From the NCBI RefSeq assembly GCF_000002995.4, contig NW_025062476.1:12730501-12794500 (forward strand): a stretch of 64,000 nt of DNA. Direction: 5' to 3'. A model generated the notes under the pieces. The model was given only the letters and a program-made list of their open reading frames with translations. It was not told the DNA's origin and searched no databases. A program made the position numbers and the translations under genes. Shown piece after piece: positions 13,432 through 25,629 of the stretch (positions are counted from its first letter, which is position 1; each line of letters starts with the position of its first letter). Origin of the DNA: Brugia malayi. Its lineage: Eukaryota; Nematoda; Chromadorea; Rhabditida; Onchocercidae.

Positions 13432-14170
13432 GAAAAGCAAAGTGTTTATATGTAATAGTAAAAAAAGAAAGTAAAATTGCAGATAACAGCGATAAAATTA
13501 TACTGATAAATAGTAAAATTGGACAAATAATAATGAATCAAATGAAAATGTGAATAATAATAAATGAATGTTAGATATAAGTGTAATTGATGGATGATGC
13601 AAATATGAATGAATTTTTTCCTCTTTTTCCCTTTTTAACAAATTAGGCATTTGAAGTTTATTTTGCTATGTATTATTTGTCAATGAAAATAAATTGAAAA
13701 AAAAAAAAACGGAAGAGAAAAACGAAAAGGAACGGAAAAATTTGTTTAAAAAAAAGAAATTTAACAAACTGTTACGGATAGATACATACATTTTTTTTTT
13801 TTTTTGTGCTTGGTTTTGAGCTTTAGGAAATTTGAAATTTTTTTTTTTTTTTTTTTTATTTTTTATTTTTGTTGACATTTTTTTTTGACAATAAATGAAT
13901 CCAAAATGGTAACATTTGATTTGTTATTTTAATCCTTCAGTTGAAATTTCACACTTTGACAACATTTGTCGTTCTTTTTCAACTAATTTTCCTTCTAAAA
14001 AATTAAAAAAAAAAAAAAATGCTTAACATAAAATGGAAACAATAATAATTCATAATAATAGTAATGGATAATAAATCATAGTATTAATCAATAATGATAA
14101 TTGTGGTAATAATAATAATAATAATAAAACAAATTAGTAATGATAATATAACAATGATGACAATAATAAC

Positions 14171-14205
<35 letters not shown>

Positions 14206-14740
14206 GTCGATATTGCTTAATTGACTGATTTAAATAATTTGAAAAATTTTCCTTCGCTTCCTCATTATGTTATCAGTGCCACTCAGAAATTTCTCTGAGC
14301 TGAAAGAAAGGAAATTTGAATTTTGTTAAGAATAAAATGAAATGAGAAAAAATGAAAACATAGGTAGAAAAAAAGGAAAAAAAAAGAAAAGTAAAAAATT
14401 TACTTTCAAATAATTTTCATTACTGCAACAACTTGTCATACTGTAGTTTTTTTAGCTCTAAGATTTGAAAATGATTGTTTTTTTTTTCCTTTTAAATTGA
14501 TAAAATTATATACTCAAATGAATGCAACAAAGAATATATTTTAAGAATTACTTACTAAAAATTAATACTTTTAAGAATTATTTACTAAAAATTAATATTT
14601 TTAAGAATTATTTGATAAAAAATCAATACTACATTGATTAATATTTTTTTTGTAAATTGATTAAAATAATCTTTTGTAAAAAGAGTTGATAGAGATAAAA
14701 TGTGACTTAATTTTATTTATGGAATAAATAAAATAGGTGG
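11698..14740. other. ZNF598 3' UTR, then non-coding DNA
   Basis: The stretch after the ZNF598 stop probably holds its 3' UTR. A short TGC/CTG repeat of seven units lies at 11785-11806. AATAAA hexamers occur at about 12557 and 12631, but the true poly-A site is not clear. Further on there are T-runs (12247-12270), an AATG microsatellite at about 13316-13346, a run of about 46 A at 13385-13430, and AAT trinucleotide tracts at about 14105-14205. A three-copy, 30-bp repeat lies at 14541-14630. No gene is visible. Confidence 0.65.
14541..14630. repeat. Three-copy, 30-bp tandem repeat
   Basis: AAGAATTA-initiated units start at 14543, 14573 and 14603, each followed by ACTAAAAATTAATA or a close variant. 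The third copy is more diverged. It lies about 120 bp from the microRNA hairpin and has no evident role. Confidence 0.8.
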
Positions 14741-14749
14741 GAAACGATA

Positions 14750-14823
14750 GGCAATCGTCATTACCTGACAGTATTAGATATTTCATATGACACTCTAATA
14801 GTGTTCAGGTAAGACGACAGCCA
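14750..14823 (-). ncRNA. mir-236: mir-236 (miR-8/miR-200 family) precursor hairpin
   Basis: Read on the minus strand, this segment folds into a long imperfect hairpin. The 5' arm (14795-14823) pairs with the 3' arm (14750-14776) over about 26 bp, with one two-base internal mismatch, one bulge and one or two mispairs; the terminal loop is about 17 nt. The 3' arm at 14776-14754 starts UAAUACUGUCAGG and continues UAAUGACG. The seed AAUACUG and the following bases match C. elegans miR-236 and insect miR-8 as I remember them, with differences expected only near the 3' end. The 5' arm carries the complementary UUACCUGA. The family represses targets post-transcriptionally through 3' UTR pairing. The hairpin sits alone in AT-rich DNA, 3 kb downstream of ZNF598 and on the opposite strand, so it is probably an independent transcription unit. 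I see no other known microRNA seed nearby. Confidence 0.9.
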
Positions 14824-14830
14824 TTCATTT

Positions 14831-16740
14831 ATTTGTGTGGGATAATTAAAGTTAAAATTTAATAATATTTAAATTGTTTTTTGTGGAATACGATATGGTA
14901 TCATTGAGAAGTTACAGTAATGATAATCGGATAAACAAATTTTTTTTTTGAAATATGAAAAAGTTTTCTTACTGTCTGATAATATTTTTAAAAAAAAAAA
15001 AAAAATAAAAGTTTTTGTACTTACAATAAGAACAATTAATAAGTGAAAATTTATAAAATACCTCAAAGGTATATCTCAAATTTAGTGTTTAATTTAATTA
15101 CCTACATTTTTATTTCAAATAGTTTAGAATTGAAGATTAAACCGAATGTTATAGCTAAGGTAACTACTACATAAAAGAAACACATAAAATTAAGAATAGT
15201 TCATAGTGATGAAAAATTCAAAATTAAAATTGCTGCGTTTAAATTGCGCTTTAAATTTAACTTGAATTTGAATAAAAAATTTAAATTTTTATATATGATG
15301 TATAATTAAAATAAAAATGAGCATGTAAATAAAAAAATAATTTAAAAATTGTCAGTTTTAAGCAACTCAGAGAAGAAATTGTCAAATTTTCAAAAAAAAA
15401 AAAAAAAAAATTCACAAATTACACTTACAAATTGAAATTTATCACAATATAATTTTAATTCTATTTTTAGAATTTTGTTTCATATTATAAACATTTCATC
15501 TACTTATCCATCTCTATCTTATTATTTTATATTAAATTATTTAATGTTACCGCTCGGAATTCATTTAATTATATATTTTATTTTAAAAATTATTATTTTA
15601 ATATTCAATATTTTTATTTGAAATTGAATTAAGACAAAATTAAATGAAATATTTTTAATGAAAAATAAGTGCAATACTTGATTTGTTAGATTTAAACTTC
15701 TTGAACAATTTGATATGATGAAGAGTTAAATGTAGATTTCAAAAAAAAAAAAAAAAGATATTATGAATTCATCACAAAATCTTCAAAAATTTGATTTAAT
15801 TTGCAAATAAAACAATTTAAATTTAGCTCAAAATAGATTAAACTAAATTTTTGACATAAAAAAAAAAAAAAAAAAAAACGAAACATTGTGAAATTCATTA
15901 AACTGTAATTTATTAAACTGTAATTTGTTAAACTTGCATAAATTCATGAATCTTATTTCTTTCTTCTATGGTATTATGTAAAACATTTAAATTTTTACCT
16001 CAAATTAATTTCATTAAAAATTAACAAAACTCAGATTAATTTCATCAAAAAAAAAAAAAACAATCATTAACAAAATAATCAATTTGGCATTAGCAAATTG
16101 TAATAATATTTTATACTTTCGTAATTTTTTTTTTTAAATGTAATTCTTCTGTAATTTTAAGGTTTAGTTGAAATTTTGCACACTGCTAAAAATTATAGTT
16201 GAAATTTACAAACTTTTTTTCTTTTTTTTTTCAAGAAATGATAACAATAAATCAATAATAACAAATATATGATAGCAAAAGAGAATAGTCTAAGCAAATT
16301 AATTCAATTTGATTTTTTTTTTTTCCAAATGAAAATGATTCGATCAAATATGTAAGATATTTTGATTAATTAATACAATATCTGACAAATTAATCATTTT
16401 TTTTTTCTTATTTGCAACGTAAAATTTTTTTTACGACAAAAAAAAAAAAAAAATGTCAATTAATTATACACAATCATATCTAATTAATAATAGTAATGAT
16501 ACTGATTATCATAATGTTTAGTTCATCACTGTAGGATAATTTTAAATTTAAATAATACAAAATTTGAATAAATAATTTAGTATACATTGTCAAAAAGAAA
16601 AAAAAAAAAAGCAAAGCGAAAAAAATTTTCAATTAGAAAATAAATTTCAATAAAACGAATTATTATTCCACAAGTTAATATTATTAATGAATGAATGAAA
16701 GTGAAAAAAAAAAAAGAAATTACGATAGACGAATGGTCTA
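14831..16740. other. AT-rich non-coding DNA
   Basis: Nothing gene-like is seen. The segment contains many poly-A/T runs of 12-20 bp and short TTAA-rich blocks. Confidence 0.75.
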
Positions 16741-16749
16741 AATGAATTC

Positions 16750-17376
16750 ATTCCGTTTCATTTCATTTCATTCATTCATTCCGCTATTCATCCATTCATT
16801 CCGTCATTCATTCATTCCGCTATTCATTCATTCATTCACTCATTCATTCATTCCGTTATTCATTCATTCATTCCGCTATTCATCCATTCATTCCGTCATT
16901 CATTCATTCCGTTATTCATTCATTCATTCCGCTATTCATCCATTCATTCCGTCATTCATTCATTCCGCTATTCATCCATTCATTCCGTCATTCATTCATT
17001 CCGCTATTCATCCATTCATTCCGTCATTCATTCATTCATTCATTCCGTTATTCATTCATTCATTCATTCATTCCGCTATTCATCCATTCATTCCGTCATT
17101 CATTCATTCATTCATTCCGTTATTCATTCATTCATTCCGCTATTCATCCATTCATTCCGTCATTCATTCATTCATTCCGTCATTCATTCATTCATTCATT
17201 CATTCCGTTATTCATTCATTCATTCATTCATTCCGCTATTCATCCATTCATTCCGCTATTCATCCATTCATTCCGCTATTCATCCATTCATTCCGTCATT
17301 CATTCATTCATTCCGCTATTCATCCATTCATTCCGCTATTCATCCATTCATTCCGTCATTCATTCATTCATTCCTT
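16750..17376. repeat. CATT-based minisatellite with TCCG punctuation
   Basis: About 630 bp built from CATT tetramers, interrupted at near-regular spacing by TCCGCTATTCATC, TCCGTCATT and TCCGTTATT. The mixture makes higher-order units of about 30-60 bp. It keeps one frame open for 215 codons (Phe/Ile/His/Ser only), a by-product of the repeat and not a protein gene. The opposite strand is an ATGA/GAAT-type repeat. Confidence 0.95.
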
Positions 17377-18085
17377 TCGTATACTCTAAAAGAGAGGAAG
17401 GAAGGAAGAGGAAGAGGAAGAAGATGCTACAAAAGCTATTTTGCTGTGGTAATGATATGCAAAAATCATTCAAATATAACTCTCTCTCTCTCTCTCTCTC
17501 CTCTCCCTCGCCCACCTTTCTTCCCGCTCTTTCTCGATGGCCCACTGATGAATGATAATGATAAGAATGATATCATTGATAATTTGATGATTTGAAGGGA
17601 AGAAGGAATACAAGTGAAACCGTCCTTCTTCGCCTTCTTCTTCCATTTATTTCTTACTAAACAAGCATAACATTTAAAGCGCATTTAACAGTGCAAGGAG
17701 AAATGAAAATGAAAATGAAAAAAAAATGATAGAGGGAGAGAGAGAGAGAGAGGGAGGGAGAGGGAGAGAGAGAGAGAGAGAGGGAGGGAAGACTTCTCGT
17801 CTCATCATTATCATCATCATCATCATTACCAAAATAAATATGTATTAAGTCGAAAAAAAAGCGCTGGAGAAAGGTTAGCAGAGAGAGGGAAAGAGAAAAT
17901 TAGGGGTTGGAAGTGGAAACGAGAGAGAGAGGAAAGATAGAAAAAAGAAAAAAAGAAGAGGGAAGAAGGAGAAGGATCAATTTCGATGCTACTATAAACA
18001 AACTTTTTTTCTAAAAAAAATTTTTTTCCCGCTCATTTATATATTCTTCGAATGATTGAAGTTGTAAAGAAGCGCAAATGGATGG
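17377..18085. other. Polypurine/polypyrimidine-rich non-coding DNA
   Basis: A CT tract at about 17480-17512 is followed about 220 bp later by GA tracts at about 17729-17788. More purine-rich DNA lies at 17880-17975. The two tracts are complementary in sense and form an imperfect inverted pair. No gene is seen. Confidence 0.75.
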
Positions 18086-18280
18086 ACAGACAGACGTACA
18101 CACACGTACAGACAGACGTACACACACGTACAGACAGACGTACACACACGTACAGACAGACGTACACACACGTACAGACAGACGTACACACACGTACAGA
18201 CAGACGTACACACACGTACAGACAGACGTACACACACGTACAGACAGACGTACACACACGTACAGATAGACGTACACACG
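18086..18280. repeat. Nine-copy, 22-bp minisatellite
   Basis: Units beginning ACAGACAGACGT recur every 22 bp from 18086 to 18262. Each contains ACGTACACACACGTAC. The last unit carries a C-to-T change (ACAGATAGACGT). Open frames on both strands across the array are repeat artefacts. Confidence 0.95.
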
Positions 18281-18445
18281 CATACACATATGCAAGTAAT
18301 ATTACATATATTTTCGTTTTTTCCTTTTATTGTTCGTAAAAACAAAAATGATAATTACTTGTCCAAAGCCTATTTATTAATTAAGTAAGTAAGTAATAGA
18401 TTAGTAATTGAATGACTAGAAATCATTTTTAGAAGTAAAGAAGGA

Positions 18446-18722
18446 AACTAAAGAGATTGAGGGCAAAGGGTAAAGGGTAAAGAGATTGAGGGCAAAGGGT
18501 AAAGGCTAAAAAGATTGAGGGCAAAGGGTAAAGGGTAAAGAGATTAAGGGCAAAGGGTAAAGGCTGAAAAGATTGAGGGTAAAGGGTAAAGAGATTGAAA
18601 GCAAAGGGTGAAGGGTAAAGGGATTGAGGGCAAAGAGTAAAGAGATTGAGGGCAAAGGATAAAGGGTAAAGAGATTGAGGGCAAAGGATAAAGGTTAAAG
18701 GGATTGAGGGCAAAGGGTAAAA
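18446..18722. repeat. Degenerate minisatellite of GGGCAAAGGGTAAAG and AGATTGA blocks
   Basis: Alternating blocks GGGCAAAGGGTAAAG(GGTAAAG) and AGATTGAG repeat about ten times with length differences between units, where an extra GGTAAAG is present or absent. It resembles a telomere-like G-rich repeat only superficially; the nematode telomere unit TTAGGC is absent. Confidence 0.9.
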
Positions 18723-21700
18723 CTGTGATAGAATTATAGAACTTTTTGTTATTATTAGTTTTGATTTCCAAATATAATTATCCATTTGGAATATTATAAA
18801 TTATATTTTCAAAGCAAACAATAATTTTGTGAATTTTGATCAGATTGATGAGTGAAAAGATTTAAAAGGGATTTTTTTTTTTTTTTTAAAAAAAGTAATA
18901 AATTAAAATAAATGTAAATACTTAAAAGCAAATATATGAAAATATATCCAACTTATTTTTCTTTTTAAAAAAAAGTTTTCATATTTAATTATAATTTGAT
19001 TAAATCCATTTTACCTAATTTGGAACTTTTTCTGCTAGCAAAAGGAATTTTCTAATAAAATGTAATACATTTATATATTTTTTTTAATTAATTGCATTTA
19101 TATTTTTATTATAATATTATAATTTTTGGTTTCTTTTCTTTTTCATACATTTCATTTTTTAAAATAATCAAAATTTATAGCCTCATTTTGATCAATAATT
19201 CAAAATGATTATTATTATCCATTCCCTTTCTATTATTTACATTTAATTTTAATATAACAAAAAGAGAAAACTTTTTTCAAATTAATTTTAATTCCAAATT
19301 AAAAAAAAAAAAACAACATTACATATATTAATTTAAAAAAAAGAAAATTTCCATTTCTAATCAAAAAATTGGGCAAAAAAAAAAAAAAAAAATTAGACCA
19401 AACAATTTTATGAAAGTCTTTCTCTCTCTTTTTTTTTTTTTTTTTTGCTCTGTGAAGAAACAAATACCTTTTTTTTTAATGGAAAAAAGTTTATTTTATT
19501 TTTTTTCTCTTACAACTTGATAATTCATCAGTTAAAAACTATTTATATTCATAACAAAATATTCTATAGAAAATAAAGAAAAAAAAAAAATTTTGCTTAA
19601 TGGCAAATAAAAGTAAGCGTTAAAAAAAAAAAATACAAAAAAAGCGAAAAAAGCGATTCGTTATTTGAACGAAATATTTCCTCGGAGTTATATTAAAAAA
19701 AAAAAAGGAGAAAAGAAAGAGAGAGAGAGAAAGGGAGAGAGAAAGAAAGAAAAAAAAAAATGATATTTTGAAACCGATAAATGATGGATTTTTTTCAATT
19801 GTTGGGATTGGTTTAGATGGAAAAAGTTACGCGTACATATGGTTATTTGCTTATTTGCTACAGTATACCTCTCTCTGTCTCTCTCTCCCTCTCTCTCTCT
19901 CTCTTTTAACCAAATACTGAATTTTAAATTAATTATGCGCCTACTAACAACGTTACATTTTATACGGATAAAATGCAAAAATAGATTATGAATGAATGAA
20001 AAAGGAATGAAAAAAAAAAATAAGGGAAAATTATTATTTTATAAATTTAATTAATTTTAAATTTTTTTCAAATAATCAAAGCAAAAAAAAAAAAAAATTT
20101 TTAATAATAATATTATATAAAAATTATATTAATATCGAATAATAATTAAATTATAATTGTAATAAAAATTTGAAAATATTATTTGTAATCAAAAAAAAAA
20201 AAAGGAAAAAATATAAATGTATATTGAATGCAAAAATTTATGAATTTTTTTTCCAATTGTTAAAGATTGTATTATGAATGAAAGAAGAAATAAAATAAAA
20301 AAAAAAAAAATGGGAAAAGTTATTATTTTATAAAAGGAATTGATTTAAAAATTTTTTCAAATAAAAATATTCAAAAAAAAAAAGCAATAATAATATTGCG
20401 TTATTATTATTGATATAATAATATTACTTTACATTATTATTATTATTATTATTATTATAAATTATATCACATTGATAATTTAATAATAATAAAATATTAT
20501 AATTGCAATAATAATTTAAAAATATTATTAGTATTCAAAAAAAAAAAATATACATATATAGGATGCAAAAATGGATTATGAATGAAAGAATAAATAAAAG
20601 AAAAAAATGGGGAAATTATTATTTTTTAAAATGAATTAATTTTAAATTTTTTCAAATTAAAAATTTTCAAAAAAAGTTAGTACTAATATTATATAAAAGT
20701 TATATTAGACGGAATTGTTAAATTATAATTATAACAGTAATTTGAAAATAATAATATCAAAAAAAAAAAAATGATAGTAAAATTCTAAAAATGATAAAAT
20801 TTTAGAACAAAATACAATGTTTACATATGTCTTTACGTATTTTAAGAAATTTTGAAGAAATTTTCTCATTTAAAATAAAACAATGATAATACTTTCATCC
20901 TAAAAAATAAGACTTTTTTTTTTCAAAATTCTTATCTAGAGCAAAATAAAATTAAAATTTATGTTTTAGTAAAATCATTTTTGATTACCTTTACGATCTT
21001 TAAATAAATTCATTTAATATTTCTATTTTTAAATATTATAAAAGCCTTTCTAGTTTCTCCCTTTTTTTTTTTTTCATTTTTTAGTCATATTGATTTTAAT
21101 CAATAATTTTTCAATTATTTGCTAGAATTTTTACATTATTATAAAATTAAAATTTGCTAAAAATAATTTTTGAAAATTTGGAAAAAAAATTTTTAATTTG
21201 AATAAGAATTAATGATTGATCGATGTGAACATAACAAATGGTTGGCTGAAAGATGTATTTAAACACAAATGCTACAGTAGTCAAACTATAGATTAAAAGA
21301 TTGGATGATACGAATAACTACTGAAAAAGAAATATATAAATAAATTCATAAATTAATAAAAAAATAAACAAGTAAATAAATAAATAAATAAATAAATAAA
21401 CAAATAAATAAACACTTAAATAAATAATTATATATCAATAAATGAAATTATACAAACTTGCAGGACATAAACAAATAGTGTCATCGATTTTAACGAAATG
21501 ACTATTTATGATTATTTTACTTTTCAATTCAAGAACAGGAACCAATCATTTAATTTATTTCAAAAAAAAAAAAAAAAGTTTTTTTTTTTCTTTTAACTGT
21601 AGCTTAAATAATTTTAAACAGTATTTTAGACAAAGGAAAGATTTTATATAAAAATCTACCAATGTTCATTTCATAAATGATTTCATTGCCGAAATGAAAT

Positions 21701-22524
21701 AAAATGAATATTTGAAATTTTCAAAAGTTTCAAATAAAATAAATATTTCAAATGATATATTCAAATTTAACTATGATGATAACATTGGTTTAATAAATCA
21801 ATTCATTGCAAAAACACAGAAAAAAGAAATTATTTTATGAATTAATAAAAAAAAAAAAAAAAGTAGAATGAAGAATAATTTTTCACTTTCAGTTTCTCAT
21901 ATGAATTAAAATATTTTTCATTTCAAATTAAAAATAATTATAATACAGTGAAATACAAAGAAAAATTAATCTTTTGTTTCTTTTTTTTAAAAAAAAAAAA
22001 AAAAAAAAATATTTTGCTATTTCAAATATTTCTTAACTCGTATAACCTTTCTGTTATGAATTTAATCTCATAGAAATTTTTGAAAAAAAAAAAAAAAAGT
22101 CTTTGCTTTTACAATCAGTTTAGAAAGATAGTTGAACGAGAATTTAAATTTTATTTTAACAAATAAATGAAAGTGAGAATTTAAATTATATTTTAACAAA
22201 TAAATGAAAATAAAGATTAAAAAGTGGGATAGCAAAGAGTGGAAGAAAGGGGTGAATAGAGGTAGAAAGGTTATTGTTAAAGGATGTTATCAGGGAGAGA
22301 AAGGGTAGATGGATTGGATGATATTGCTGTTCCATATGTGTTTTATATGTGAAAATGATACATTACTAATTTCTTTTTTTCACCATCATCATTATCATTA
22401 TCATTGCTATCATCGTTGTAGCTACATTCGTCATTAAAATACATTATAAATACTATTTTTACATCTTCAATTATCATTATCACTGTTATCAATATCATTT
22501 CTTCACACACTGTTGTCATTACTA
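18723..22524. other. AT-rich non-coding DNA with diverged tandem copies
   Basis: No gene is seen. Between 19973 and 20770 three diverged copies of a block of roughly 230-290 bp can be followed, each with TTATGAATGAA, a poly-A run, ATTATTATTTT and a later TTGAAAATA-type segment. CT and GA tracts occur near 19720 and 19870. An AAAT tetranucleotide tract lies near 21375-21425, and a 37-bp two-copy repeat near 22139-22210. Confidence 0.7.
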
Positions 22525-22890
22525 TCAGTACTATTCACTCATCATTATCAATATCACTTCCACATCTTCATTCATCATTATCGTCATTATCAATATCATT
22601 TCCATATCTTCACTTATCATTATCATCACTATCAACATCATTTCTACATATTCACTCATCATTATCATCATTATCAATATCACTTTTATATCTTCACTCA
22701 TCATTATCATTATTATCAATATCACTTTTATATCTTCACTCATCATTATCATTATTATCAATATCACTTTTATATCTTCACTCATCATTATCATTATTAT
22801 CAATATCACTTTTATATCTTCACTCATCATTATCATTATTATCAATATCACTTTTATATCTTCACTCATCATTATCATTATCATCAAATC
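22525..22890. repeat. 42-bp minisatellite, degenerate 5' and near-identical 3' units
   Basis: From about 22680 the array has exact 42-bp period (CACTTTTATATCTTCACTC followed by ATCATTATCATTATTATC). The proximal part, 22525-22680, has the same layout with more substitutions. Since 42 is a multiple of three, frames stay open on both strands (14-residue repeats), but the composition is not protein-like. Each unit carries two to three TTATCA elements, the complement of TGATAA. Confidence 0.93.
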
Positions 22891-23805
22891 GGCATTATTA
22901 CAAAATCATTAAGCAATAACTTCAGCAATCACATTTAATAGTACAATAAAATTTCAAATCATGATTAAAAATGAAAAACTATTTTGCACTAATATCAAAT
23001 TTAAGTCTTCATATGAATTCATCATAAATTACCAATAAAATTTAACAATTATAAATGATAAAATGAAGGAAAAAAAAACGAAAAATATGAATAAAGTTTA
23101 AAAAGAAAAAAAAAAAAAAATCATTTTGACAACAAAGAAGAATGGAAAGAAAGAAAAGTTCAATAGCAACAAAAAATAAATACATACATTTTATATGTAT
23201 ATATAAAACTATTTTAAATTCTCCATGTATTTAATCATATTCCATCACTTTTTCTTTCTTTCTTTTTCTCTCTCTCTCTCTCCTCCTTTCTCTCTCTTTT
23301 GTTTTATATTCTCTTTTATTGCTTTTAATATACACAAATCTACCAAAGAATTGAATAAATTTGTACAGTTCACTACTACATGCACTTTTATATTGTTAAC
23401 ATTAATCCCTCTTATCATCTCTCTCTTACATTTCAAAAAAAAAAAAAAAGAAAACAAAATGATTCTTTCATCCTTTACTTTTCTTTTTCATTAAATTTAT
23501 TTCTTTGTTTACAAATTACAGTATATTAATACCAGCTCATTAAATCAAATCAAATCAAATCAAATCAATCGATCAATAAAGAAATAGCTCAATGATGAAA
23601 AATATTCATGTAAAATAGAGAGAGAGAGAGCGAGAGAGAAAGAGAAAAGAGTTGAATGACGTAGAAAACGTAAAATACAACGATAATGGAAAAGAATTAC
23701 GTATATGATCATGATGATATTACTATCTTTCTGTCATTACTATATGCATTATCTTAATTATATCATGATATCAATGTATGTTATAACGATGCATAAGTTA
23801 TTATG
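22891..23805. other. AT-rich non-coding DNA
   Basis: Contains a CT tract at about 23268-23300, an AATCA pentamer repeat at about 23545-23570, and a GA tract at about 23619-23650. No gene is seen. Confidence 0.75.
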
Positions 23806-24082
23806 TTACTGCATGCATTATCACGATTATATCACAACATCACGAATACTATGATAACATATTACTACATCTATTATCATGATTATATCACAACATCACG
23901 AATACTATGATAACATATTACTACATATATTATCATGATTATATCACAACATCACGAATACTATGATAACATATTACTACATATATTATCATGATTATAT
24001 CACAACATCACGAATACTATGATAACATATTACTACATCTATTATCATGATTATATCACAACATCACGTATATCATGATATC
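23806..24082. repeat. 56-bp minisatellite, about five copies
   Basis: Units running GATTATATCACAACATCACG, AATACTATGATAACATATTA and CTACAT recur every 56 bp (for example at 23881 and 23937). The array runs directly into a related but distinct 62-bp array, so the two probably share an ancestor. Confidence 0.9.
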
Positions 24083-24250
24083 ATTATATCACAGTATCAC
24101 GTATATCATGATAAAGCACATATTACTACATGTGTTACTATCACGATTATATCACAGTATCACGTATATCATGATAAAGCACATATTACTACATGTGTTA
24201 CTATCACGATTATATCACAGTATCACGTATATCATGATAAAGCACATATT
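24083..24250. repeat. 62-bp minisatellite, about three copies
   Basis: ATCACAGTATCACGTATATC followed by ATGATAAAGCACATATTACT recurs at 24089, 24151 and 24213. It abuts the 56-bp array and shares its ATTATATCAC and TATTACTACAT segments. Confidence 0.9.
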
Positions 24251-25592
24251 AATATATGCATTATGATTATGTCACAATATCACGAATATCACGATAGCAT
24301 ATTAGTATACGTATTATCATGATTATATCACAATATCACATCATAATACTAACTTTTCACCATTACTATACCCTTTATCATAATCATATCATAATATCGT
24401 TGTATATTATAGTGATGCATGTGTTACTGTATTGGAGATTAAAATTATTTATAACTATTTGCTACATTTTTAATATTTTTAAGAATAATATCAATCATTT
24501 TAATATATCCGAGAAAAATCTGTAAATTGTGAAAAATTTGTAATTTAATTTTTAAGATATATTCCAAATTCTAATCTTCCCAAACTATATTTGTAATTAT
24601 TAACATTAAAATTAATAATGATAATATTTTTATTATTATTATTAAACCTCTAAAAAATTATCACTATCTTAAAATGGATTATTTTGGAAGAAAGAGAGGG
24701 AGAGAGAGAGAAAAAAAAGAAAAGAGGGAAAGAAAAAAATTAAGTATGAAATAAAAATATTTTATTATGTGTTACTAAAAAAGAAGAAAAAGTTGAATGT
24801 ATGAATGATTAAAAAGAAATAAAATAAAAAGTATTAAATAGAATTATCAAATACTGATAAGAAATTTATGAACAATTTCTCATCTTTTCTGTTCTTTTTG
24901 AGTTTTTTTTTTTTTTTTTTCTTTAAAAAATTCTTTTTTTGTTTGAATTTTTTTCATTTTAATTTTTACCTATTTTCTATTTTTTCTATTAATATTTGTT
25001 TAATTCAAATTTCGTTTGTAAAAGATACTTTACTGAGAGATATTAATTGAATGTTATTTATGCAAGTTTCTATTTGCAGTATAAATTTTATTCTTTTAAA
25101 AAATAAGAATTCACAAATTTTGAGTATCTATAAAATTCAATCTCCCTATAATTATGATTTATCTTTTGTAATAATTAATAATTAGTAATAATAATAATAA
25201 TAATAATAATAAACGAAATTAAAATGCAGAAATGAATGAAAAAATGGAGAAAAGACGAAAAAATTAGGAAAGAAAATAATTGTTTTTGCCTCAAATTTAT
25301 CTGTAATTTCCTTAAATTATTTGTTTGGAAGAAGTAAACAATTTAAATTAAATTAAATTAAATTAAATTAAAATTAAACTAATTCCATTAATCATCAATT
25401 TTAGCTAATAATCATAAATCAAATAAAATATTTGTTGATTGGAACAATAAGCAATCACTAATCAATAATTAAGAAACTTTCACTTTATCTTTTGCTGAAT
25501 GTTATCTCACCAATAAATATGTAAATATTGATTGAGACGAATGATTAATTTATGCTTAATTAAATTTAGCAATAAAAAGTTGGAGAGAAAGG

Positions 25593-25629
<37 letters not shown>

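Noticed and set aside
16742..17389. 215-codon Phe/Ile/His/Ser open frame
   Set aside because: It is a direct read-through of the CATT minisatellite; the residue set follows from the repeat and there is no non-repeat coding sequence.
18446..18722. Interstitial telomere-like GGGTAAA repeat
   Set aside because: Nematode telomeres are TTAGGC; the blocks here are irregular and mixed with AGATTGAG.
22513..22938. Open frames of 118-141 codons on both strands
   Set aside because: A 42-bp repeat artefact; both strands are open at once and composition is His/Tyr/Phe or Met/Ile only.
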